This document shows, piece after piece, positions 1 through 7,581 of a DNA stretch of 64,000 nt (its first letter is position 1; the number at the start of each line of letters is the position of its first letter). Under the pieces are notes generated by a model, which was not told the DNA's origin, did not search any database, and saw nothing but the letters and a program-made list of their open reading frames with translations. Source of the stretch: an uncultured Lachnospiraceae bacterium (GTDB lineage: Bacteria > Bacillota > Clostridia > Lachnospirales > Lachnospiraceae); contig CAMWLG010000011.1 of the NCBI GenBank assembly GCA_947175035.1, positions 1 to 64,000 on the forward strand. The letters run 5' to 3'. The position numbers and the translations under genes are program-made.

Positions 1-75
1 TTTCAGGTTCAGAAAACTCAGGTTCAGAGAACTCAGGTTCAGAGAACTCAGGTTCGGAAAATGCCGGTTCAGTAG
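1..75 (-). repeat. 15-bp tandem repeat coding for (EPEFS)n
   Basis: caggttcagaaaact/caggttcagagaact/caggttcagagaact/caggttcggaaaatg/ccggttcagtaggtt; on the minus strand in the Big_2 frame it reads ...SEPEFSEPEFSEPEFSEPE. Confidence 0.8.
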
Positions 76-859
76 GTTCCGATTTAGAAGATTCTGGTTT
101 TATGCCATAATACTGTTCTGATATATCAGATGATGTAGTTTCATTAATTAAGATACTATTTACTTTTATATCATACTCTGCTGAATAGTTCTGATTATTA
201 TAAGCCATAATTGCTGTTATAGTAGCATTTCCTTCGGCAATACATTTTATTTCACCATTATTATTTACAGTAACAATATCGGAATTATTACTGCTTCAAA
301 TTACATTTGCTTCTTTAGGGAGAGTATATAGTGACAAGCTTTTAGTGTCTCCAACATAAAATATATCTGAGAAATCTATATTTATAATCGGTCTGCTAAC
401 TTTAATTATACATGTGTCAGTATATTCAATATTCTTATATGCAATTGTTGCTGTAATTGTTGCATTACCTTCATTGATTGTTTTTAAATGGCCACTATAA
501 TCTATAGTCACTATTTCTTCATTGTCACTATTCCAATTTACAATACAATTATTTGGAGTTATGGTTGCTTCTAATATATATTCATCAGTCCTTATTAATT
601 CTAGATAGTTATTATTTAAAACAATACTTGGAATTATTTTATTTTGATTTAAAAAATTAGGATTTAACGAGACAAAAAATGAAAGAAACGCAAAAATAGC
701 GGATATTATAGATGCGATATTAGACTTTCCAGTCAATAATAAAGCAACTGTTAAACACGTTAAAATAATACCTATAATCAATAAAATTATTTTTATCATA
801 ATGTATTTCTCTGTCCATATTAAATTTATTAACAAGCTTTTATATTTATAATATAACAA
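1..859 (-). pseudogene. Big_2 (bacterial Ig-like) repeat membrane/surface protein, interrupted by one in-frame TGA; runs off the left edge
   Basis: ORF 296..859 (-) has N-terminal TM segments then a Big_2-like repeat (NCIVNWNSDNEEIVTIDYSGHLKTINEGNATITATIAY). After the TGA at 296-298 the same frame continues as SSNSDIVTVNNNGEIKCIAEGNATITAIMAYNNQNYSAEYDIKV... then an EPEFS-rich linker to base 1. Confidence 0.7.
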
Positions 860-1211
860 AAAAATATATATTTACAACCATTATTTTTGCATTTATGCTA
901 TATTCAGACAATATAGTTAATGTCATTAATTTCAATAGTTATTCTCAGTGCTGTCTTTTTTATTAACGTCTGTTCATTAAAAAACAAGCTCGAAGCTCTT
1001 GAAAATAATGAGTTTTCTGCTGCATTCCTGTTAAACTTCTGAGAATTGACTATGAGATGAACAAGCGTCCGTTACAAATTCCAGTGGAAATCGAGCGATG
1101 CAAGAGAGAATATTAATATTGCGGAATGAATTTTTGATATTCTCAATACTGCCGAGAGATTAAAACCGCATGAACAAAACATAAGCTCTGAGCTCATTGT
1201 TTTCACCGGCA

Positions 1212-1376
1212 TTACTCGTCTTCACATACACATTTATGTGCTAATAGGGATTCAATCATGTATCCAAGGGTGGTCAAATCTGCAGAAATCATCTCCAGCT
1301 CTTCTTCGCTATGGCATTCTGCGAGTTGGCAGGCTATGGTCGATAAAATATAGAGATTTTGGCAATTGCTTTTCAT
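1212..1376 (-). CDS. Small 54-aa protein, DUF6774-like
   Basis: Below the ORF-track cutoff. Translates as MKSNCQNLYILSTIACQLAECHSEEELEMISADLTTLGYMIESLLAHKCVCEDE*, with AGGA upstream of ATG on the minus strand. It resembles small Clostridia proteins of the DUF6774 type (from memory). Confidence 0.5.
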   Translation of the reverse strand: MKSNCQNLYILSTIACQLAECHSEEELEMISADLTTLGYMIESLLAHKCVCEDE

Positions 1377-1565
1377 AATTGGTTCCTGCGTAGATATTTA
1401 TATAATATATGTACTGAAGTATAGAAAGGTGAGGTGCAAAGTTATGTGAAATAACATATAGCAAACTGATACGTTATCCCTCACATGGAATAACTTTTTA
1501 TGAAAATGGAAGGATGAAAGACGTAACAATAGTGGAAAAATTACAGGGAATATAAAAATCCTACG

Positions 1566-1626
1566 ATTTACTTATGAGCCTTGCTATGCTATACTATCAA
1601 TGTTCAGATTGCTGAGCATTTGGTGT
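1566..1626 (+). repeat. 61-bp direct repeat copy A (integrase-leader-like)
   Basis: ATTTACTTATGAGCCTTGCTATGCTATACTATCAATGTTCAGATTGCTGAGCATTTGGTGT; near-identical to 4830-4890 (about 7 mismatches). Confidence 0.85.
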
Positions 1627-1681
1627 AAATTGTGCAAAATATAAAACAATAGTTTTGAATGCAAGTTGGAGAGGGAAAACG

Positions 1682-2149
1682 ATGGATGGATCGATGGTAG
1701 TATTTGGGATATTTTGGGGTACTATTCTTTTTATGCTTGTGTTAATGGGTATATTGTGTGTGCTTTATGGAATTTCACACTCAAAGGCACTCAAGGCGTT
1801 AGGGTATGCCAGACCGTGGATGGTATGGATTCCTTTTGCAAATTATTGGGCGTTTGCAGAGGTAGCACTAGACGGTGAAGACAACATCACATTTTTTGAT
1901 TCGTTTAGCGTTCCGGCGATGCTGTTTAAGCTTTGGTGGTTAATTATGTATGGCGTTTCGATTGTTCCGGGAGTGGGAGCCATATTGAGTCTTGCCATGC
2001 GGGTAATCTGTTTAGGTATCTGTTATACAAAGGTATATGCAAGGCTGGATGGGAAAACAGAGGAGGAGACACAGGGGATTGGCTATGTATCAGGTTTCTT
2101 TCCGATTATTGCCATATTCAAGTTCCTGATGGGACACTATAATGCTTAG
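1682..2149 (+). CDS. Small integral membrane protein of unknown function
   Basis: ORF with several hydrophobic segments; purine-rich RBS-like sequence before the ATG at 1682. Confidence 0.75.
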   Translation: MDGSMVVFGIFWGTILFMLVLMGILCVLYGISHSKALKALGYARPWMVWIPFANYWAFAEVALDGEDNITFFDSFSVPAMLFKLWWLIMYGVSIVPGVGAILSLAMRVICLGICYTKVYARLDGKTEEETQGIGYVSGFFPIIAIFKFLMGHYNA

Positions 2150-2286
2150 CCCGTTACTTTTTCATGTACAATAAGGATATAACACCCAATAGGAAAATCC
2201 TGGAAAGCTCTTGGCTTTGGTCAAGAGCTCTTAATGTATATGGAGGACTAGTTGAATGAGTCAATGAATCTTTAGGAGGCGATAAA

Positions 2287-3153
2287 ATGCTGAATACACA
2301 TATCAAAGAAAAGTTCCATTGTATGAAAAAAGGACGGATATTAGGAATGATCATAATTTTCTGTTTGCTGTTGGGAGGATGCGTTCCCGATAATGATAAT
2401 GCGGATGTTTTCATGCAGGAAGAGACAGTGACAGAGTCCGCATTGGAAGATGACGTAAGCGGGAATGGCGTGGAAGAGAAAGCGGGAGATGCAGAAAAAG
2501 AAGAATCGGCGGAAGACGAAGCACAAAATGCTCTGCTTTTACAGAACGAATCTCCTTGGCTTGCGGAAATGGTGGCGGAGCAGTCGGAAGTTTTGGAAGG
2601 ATACGGGGTGTTTCTGGAAGAATATACACCGCAGATGATATATAGCAGTGTGGAAGTCCCTGCTTTTTCATTGATTTATCTGGATAGTGACGATGTTCCG
2701 GAGCTTGTCGTGATAGAAGGATATGCGCACGCATGCGGCGGTTATGTTTATACTTTTGAAGAAGGGAAGGTTGTTCCCATAGGAGAAGACTATGGATCGG
2801 GATATGGAGAATACGGAGGCATGTGCTATTGGGAAAAAGAAGGGATAGTATTTGGTGACCATGAGCAGGGAGGCAATGTATATTGCAATGTGTATCAGAT
2901 AGAGGGAAGTAAGGATACGCTTCTGCAAAGTTACAGCGCAAGATGGGAGCGTTTGACGGAAGGCGAAGAATTGATACACACATATGCGGTAGACGGAAAA
3001 GAGGTATCAGAAGAAGAGTATCAGGCAGTTAGTGATAAATGGAATATGACCGAAAGTAAACTGATCCAGTACGATGATTGCCGGACACTGACAGAGGGTG
3101 ATATACGGAGTATGCTGACAGAAGAACTGGAAACTCTGATCCTGACGCAGTAG
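2287..3153 (+). CDS. Putative lipoprotein
   Basis: AGGAGG RBS; N-terminal MIIIFCLLLGGC lipobox followed by an acidic region. Confidence 0.8.
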   Translation: MLNTHIKEKFHCMKKGRILGMIIIFCLLLGGCVPDNDNADVFMQEETVTESALEDDVSGNGVEEKAGDAEKEESAEDEAQNALLLQNESPWLAEMVAEQSEVLEGYGVFLEEYTPQMIYSSVEVPAFSLIYLDSDDVPELVVIEGYAHACGGYVYTFEEGKVVPIGEDYGSGYGEYGGMCYWEKEGIVFGDHEQGGNVYCNVYQIEGSKDTLLQSYSARWERLTEGEELIHTYAVDGKEVSEEEYQAVSDKWNMTESKLIQYDDCRTLTEGDIRSMLTEELETLILTQ

Positions 3154-3304
3154 GAATTGTTATTTATGAGGCTGTTTCATGAAAATCCACATATCTCCAT
3201 AAAAGGGTTTATGGGAAATTGGTACGTAGACATGTTATTTTATAACAGGAAATTAGAAACTATAGGTTAAGCAATCTAGTTTTGTGATTATAGGGAGGTT
3301 ATCT

Positions 3305-3538
3305 ATGTTTTTTATTTGGATATTTTTAGTTGCAGCTTTTCTAATCGCTCTGTTGGTATTTGTAATTGCATCTATTATTTTGTTCATCAAGGACGGCATA
3401 CGTGCAAAGCGAGAAGAAACAGGCAGAAAAACATATATTATAGCTATGTTCAGCATTAGTATGGCGATCATCGCTTTGGTGGTAGTAGGCTGGATTCTGT
3501 TTTATATCCTTGGCATACTTTTTATGAGGAGTATGTAA
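3305..3538 (+). CDS. Small membrane protein
   Basis: GGGAGG RBS before ATG at 3305; two hydrophobic helices. Confidence 0.65.
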   Translation: MFFIWIFLVAAFLIALLVFVIASIILFIKDGIRAKREETGRKTYIIAMFSISMAIIALVVVGWILFYILGILFMRSM

Positions 3539-3540
3539 AA

Positions 3541-3684
3541 ATGAGTGATCGTCAATTCATAAGAATATTGATTATTATTATTTTAATAGGAATCATTATT
3601 ACAGTTGCACATTCAATCTATATTTGCTATGCCTACCAGAATTCTTCGATCATACAATTTATAGCAAAGGAGCTGTGGCTGTGA
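3541..3684 (+). CDS. 47-aa single-pass membrane peptide, overlapping the next gene
   Basis: Not in the ORF track (under 60 aa): MSDRQFIRILIIIILIGIIITVAHSIYICYAYQNSSIIQFIAKELWL*. It starts 2 nt after the previous stop and overlaps the next GTG start (GTGA). Confidence 0.55.
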   Translation: MSDRQFIRILIIIILIGIIITVAHSIYICYAYQNSSIIQFIAKELWL

Positions 3685-4682
3685 AAAAAATAATTGTAAT
3701 TGTTACAACAGTTCTTCTGTTTGTTGCCGTAAATGCTTTCTTTTACATAACGATCACAAGCCGCCTTGCAAATAATTTCAGTGGAACAGGACAGCTTAAA
3801 ATGGTCGATGTTGCACAATTCCTGCCTTTTGAGGAGGAATCAGAGCTTGCAAGAACCGGCTCATCTCTGAAATTTGAAAAGGAAGATGATTTGCCTGTTT
3901 TAGATGGAGCGGCAGCTCTTGTGCCTGTTTATGCATCTGTGATAGAGAATTGCTACCCCGAAGGAACTGTTACCTACGAGGGTGGAGCGTTTTCTGATGA
4001 TAACTACTACGGTGAAAACTTTGCGCCTGACAGCGTAATGCAGTATCAGAACACGATCAGAGGATTTGATGCGCTTGTTGACGGCTCGGTTGATTTGTTT
4101 TTTACAGCTCATCCATCCAAAGAACAAATGTTGTCAGCACAAGAAAAGGGTGTTGAAATCGAAATTGTGCCGATAGGGTTAGAAGCATTTGTTTTCTTTG
4201 TCAACAAAGATAATCCTGTGGACGGACTTACATCGGAACAGATACGCTCTATCTACAGAGGAGAGATCACAAGCTGGATAGAAGTAGGCGGAGCTTCCAG
4301 ACCAATCAATCCATTAACAAGAATCGAAGGATCAGGCAGTCAAACGATGATGGATATGTTTATGGAGGGCAATATGATTAACTCCAGAAATCCTCTATCT
4401 ATATTTGGCGGATCAATCGGTTACTCTTTTCGATACTATCTGTCAGGGATGGTAGCCGATGAAAATGTGAAAATGCTGGCGGTAGATGGAATATATCCTG
4501 ATGCAGAGAATATAAGGAACGGTTCATATCCGATTACTGTAAATTTTTATGTTGTCTATCGTAAAGATAACCATAATCCGAATGTCGTCAGACTTGTAGA
4601 ATGGTTGCTTTCAGATGAAGGGCAGGCTATGATAGAAGCCTGCGGTTATGTCGGATTGCCTGATGAAGCCACTAAGCTTTAG
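3681..4682 (+). CDS. PstS-like periplasmic-binding-domain protein, N-terminally membrane anchored
   Basis: GTG start at 3681 (MKKIIVIVTTVLLFVAVNAFFYITITS). PBP-like features: DLFFTAHPS, LEAFVFFVNKDNPVDGLTSEQIRSIYRGEITSWIEVGG, GSGSQT, VRLVEWLLSDEGQAMIEACGYVGL. Confidence 0.85.
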   Translation: MKKIIVIVTTVLLFVAVNAFFYITITSRLANNFSGTGQLKMVDVAQFLPFEEESELARTGSSLKFEKEDDLPVLDGAAALVPVYASVIENCYPEGTVTYEGGAFSDDNYYGENFAPDSVMQYQNTIRGFDALVDGSVDLFFTAHPSKEQMLSAQEKGVEIEIVPIGLEAFVFFVNKDNPVDGLTSEQIRSIYRGEITSWIEVGGASRPINPLTRIEGSGSQTMMDMFMEGNMINSRNPLSIFGGSIGYSFRYYLSGMVADENVKMLAVDGIYPDAENIRNGSYPITVNFYVVYRKDNHNPNVVRLVEWLLSDEGQAMIEACGYVGLPDEATKL

Positions 4683-4829
4683 CCTATTGGTACATAAGTC
4701 CGGGCTGTCCTTTTCGTGTTTATTAAGGAGAAAATATATGAAGGAAGCACCGATTTGGAAGAGAACCAATATAACGATTAAGAAGGCAACAGAATATTCC
4801 AATATCGGGAACAATCGGATAGAAGAGTT

Positions 4830-4890
4830 ATTTACTTTTGAGTCTTGGTATGCTATACTATCAATGCTCAGCTCGCTGAGTATTTGGTGT
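4830..4890 (+). repeat. 61-bp direct repeat copy B, containing a hairpin (GCTCAGctcGCTGAGT)
   Basis: ATTTACTTTTGAGTCTTGGTATGCTATACTATCAATGCTCAGCTCGCTGAGTATTTGGTGT; matches copy A at 1566-1626. Confidence 0.85.
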
Positions 4891-4920
4891 CAAGGCTCTT
4901 TTTTGAAAGGAGCTTTTACT

Positions 4921-4947
4921 ATGGGAAAAGACTTAAAAGGAAATTGA
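4921..4947 (+). pseudogene. Remnant of the N-terminus of a tyrosine integrase gene (MGKDLKGN*)
   Basis: ggagcttttactATGGGAAAAGACTTAAAAGGAAATTGA. MGKDLKG is the typical start of Tn916/Tn1549-type integrases in Clostridia (recognised from memory). It is truncated by a stop after 8 codons. Confidence 0.5.
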
Positions 4948-4973
4948 GAATATTCAAAGGAGATTAAGATAAA

Positions 4974-6071
4974 ATGAAACTCGGAATCGTCGGGCTCCCC
5001 AATGTGGGAAAAAGCACATTATTCAATTCGCTGACCAAGGCGGGTGCGGAATCCGCCAACTATCCGTTCTGCACCATCGACCCCAATGTGGGGGTGGTGG
5101 CTGTGCCGGACGAGAGACTAAAGCTCTTGGGAGACATGTATCACTCCAAGAAAGTGACGCCCGCAGTCATCGAGTTCGTGGATATCGCCGGTCTGGTGAA
5201 GGGCGCCTCCAAGGGGGAGGGTTTAGGCAATCAGTTCCTCTCCAATATCAGGGAGGTGGACGCTATCGTACATGTGGTGCGTTGCTTTGAGGATACCAAT
5301 GTGGTGCATGTGGACGGCAGCGTGAACCCTCTGAGGGATATCGAGACCATCAATCTGGAGCTGATTTTCTCGGATTTGGAGATTTTGGAGAGAAGAATCT
5401 CCAAGGTGGTGAAGGCGGCGCGCATGGATAAGACACTTGCCAAGGAGGAGGCGCTGCTCGGACGCATCAAGGCGCATTTGGAGAGCGGCAAAATGGCAAA
5501 GAGCATGGAGCTTCAGGACGAGGATGAGATAGAGCTGATGAAGTCCTACAATCTGTTGACGGGCAAGCCGGTGATCTATGCGGCAAATGTGGCGGAGGAG
5601 CATTTGGCGGATGATGGCGAGTCCAATCCCATGGTGGGTGACGTGCGGAAGTTTGCCGCGCAGGAGCAGAGCGAGGTGTTTGTCATCTGCGCCCAGATCG
5701 AGCAGGAGATTGCGGAGCTGGATGACGATGAGAAGGCGATGTTCCTGGAGGATTTGGGCATTGCTCAGTCTGGTCTGGACAAGCTGATCGCGGCGAGCTA
5801 TCGTCTGTTGGGGCTGATGAGTTTCCTGACTGCGGGAGAGGACGAGACACGGGCGTGGACGATCAAAATCGGCACCAAAGCGCCCCAAGCCGCCGGCAAG
5901 ATTCACTCTGACTTCGAGAGAGGCTTCATCAAGGCGGAGGTGGTGAACTACAAGGACTTGTTGGAACAGGGCTCGCTGGCTGCTGCAAGGGAAAAAGGAC
6001 TTGTGGGAATGGAAGGCAAGGATTATGTGGTGAAGGACGGGGATGTGATTTTGTTCCGGTTCAATGTGTAA
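4974..6071 (+). CDS. ychF: Redox-regulated ATPase / GTP-binding protein YchF
   Basis: MKLGIVGLPNVGKSTLFNSLTKAGAESANYPFCTIDPNVGVV; strong AAGGAG RBS. Confidence 0.97.
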   Translation: MKLGIVGLPNVGKSTLFNSLTKAGAESANYPFCTIDPNVGVVAVPDERLKLLGDMYHSKKVTPAVIEFVDIAGLVKGASKGEGLGNQFLSNIREVDAIVHVVRCFEDTNVVHVDGSVNPLRDIETINLELIFSDLEILERRISKVVKAARMDKTLAKEEALLGRIKAHLESGKMAKSMELQDEDEIELMKSYNLLTGKPVIYAANVAEEHLADDGESNPMVGDVRKFAAQEQSEVFVICAQIEQEIAELDDDEKAMFLEDLGIAQSGLDKLIAASYRLLGLMSFLTAGEDETRAWTIKIGTKAPQAAGKIHSDFERGFIKAEVVNYKDLLEQGSLAAAREKGLVGMEGKDYVVKDGDVILFRFNV

Positions 6072-6261
6072 TTTTGAGAGTTGTAATTCATTTGCAGGCT
6101 TTACAGATTGTTGTAGAGCCTGCATCTGTATCATCAGAGCCCGTTCGGGCAAAGCTTCATCATCGGAAAGATATTTTCAAAAAAATTTTAAAATAAATGG
6201 GAATGCGTTACTTTTTCATTCTCCATACGTGTTTCTATAAGAGGGAGGTGAAAGGCGGCAC

Positions 6262-6738
6262 ATGAGCATGGAGAAGGACATAAGAGGAGCAGTCATAAAA
6301 TACAGCGATATGCTCTACAAAATATGCATTGTCATACTGCGTAACGAGCAGGATGTTCAGGACGCCATGCAGGATACGTTTTGCCGGTATTTGGAAAAGG
6401 CACCGGATTTTCAAGATGAGGAGCATGAGAAAGCGTGGTTGATCCGGGTGGCTACCAATATTTGCCGCGACATGATACGGTTTAGGATCCGGCATCCGAA
6501 GGTTTCAATCGAGGAGCTGGAGAACAGTCTTGCGGCACCGGAACACAAAAGAACTTTGCAGGAGCTGCTGGAACTTCCGGTCAAGCAGAAAATGGTTATT
6601 TATCTGCATTATGTGGAAGGGTATCAGATACGGGAGATTGCGGACATTCTGGGAATTACGGAGGGAGCGGTAAAAATGAGGCTGAAGCGTGGCAGAGAAC
6701 AGATGCAGCGGCAGTGGCAGGAGGTGTATAACGGATGA
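6262..6738 (+). CDS. ECF-type RNA polymerase sigma factor
   Basis: Sigma70 region 2 (NEQDVQDAMQDTFCRYL) and region 4 (YLHYVEGYQIREIADILGITEGAVKMRLKRGREQ). Confidence 0.93.
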   Translation: MSMEKDIRGAVIKYSDMLYKICIVILRNEQDVQDAMQDTFCRYLEKAPDFQDEEHEKAWLIRVATNICRDMIRFRIRHPKVSIEELENSLAAPEHKRTLQELLELPVKQKMVIYLHYVEGYQIREIADILGITEGAVKMRLKRGREQMQRQWQEVYNG

Positions 6739-7574
6739 GCGTGCGTCATGTAAAGGAGACTATGGATCAGATACACATTTCGGAAGAGATGCAGGAAGAA
6801 CTGATCCGGAATCTTCAAAAACGGATGGAAAACGGAAAGAAAAAAACAGGGAACTGGAAGAAACTGGCAGCAGTTGCGGCGGTGCTTGTGCTGATGACGG
6901 GGATGGTCAGTGTTCCGGTGCGGGCAATCGTGGAAAGCGTCGTAATGGCGCGGATGGAGCAAATTCCGAAAGAGGAAACGCAGGAACTTGTGGATATGAT
7001 ACGAAAACTGAATGTGGAAGTCGACGGCTTCTCAAGAGAGTATTCCGACAAAGAGAGAGAACGCATGAAAGAACTCTTGTGGTTATATCGCAACGGGACA
7101 TTCCCGGCACAGAAAATTCTGCTGGTAGATACGATGAGCGGAGGGGCAAAGGACACGCTCAGTTATAACAAAGATACGGGGGAGTTTTATCTGCCGGAGC
7201 GGGAACTGACAGATGAGGAGCTCTTGGAAATCATTGATTTTAATCAGATCAGGAATTACGCCCTTGGACAGACTCAGGCGGCGCAGGAATCGCGGGAGGA
7301 AAAGAGGGCGGAACAGAAACGACTCAGGGAACAAGTGCGGGCTATGGGAGGAATCAGTGAAAAGGAAGCAATAGAAATAGCGAGAAAGCAGATGGAATCT
7401 GAGATTGGCACATTGGCGGAGAATGTAGAATTGTCTCAGGTGAATTTACATGATCTTAAGAGTGAAGATGTAGCTGTGGAATATTTAGTGGTTTTTTACG
7501 ATCCGAAGGAGATTCATTATTATTTATATGATATTGACGCGGCGGACGGAAGTATTCTGACGAACGAGAAGTGA
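6735..7574 (+). CDS. Single-TM putative anti-sigma/regulatory protein with C-terminal PepSY-like region
   Basis: Overlaps the ECF sigma stop (ATGA). One TM (LAAVAAVLVLMTGMVSVPV); C-terminal ISEKEAIEIARKQM...YLYDIDAADGSIL is PepSY-like. Confidence 0.7.
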   Translation: MSVRHVKETMDQIHISEEMQEELIRNLQKRMENGKKKTGNWKKLAAVAAVLVLMTGMVSVPVRAIVESVVMARMEQIPKEETQELVDMIRKLNVEVDGFSREYSDKERERMKELLWLYRNGTFPAQKILLVDTMSGGAKDTLSYNKDTGEFYLPERELTDEELLEIIDFNQIRNYALGQTQAAQESREEKRAEQKRLREQVRAMGGISEKEAIEIARKQMESEIGTLAENVELSQVNLHDLKSEDVAVEYLVVFYDPKEIHYYLYDIDAADGSILTNEK

Positions 7575-7581
7575 AACTCAG

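Noticed and set aside
1-75. Possible CRISPR array
   Set aside because: Repeats are contiguous 15-mers without spacers and are in frame with a protein.
860-1211. Possible degraded coding sequence in the AT-rich gap
   Set aside because: Could not assemble any open frame with recognisable similarity by eye; needs a BLASTX search.
2411-2983. 190-aa minus-strand ORF opposite the lipoprotein gene
   Set aside because: Overlaps a plus-strand gene with strong RBS and lipobox; antisense artefact.
5223-6152. 309-aa minus-strand ORF opposite ychF
   Set aside because: Antisense shadow of a highly conserved gene; H/L/Q/R-rich composition typical of reverse-strand reading.
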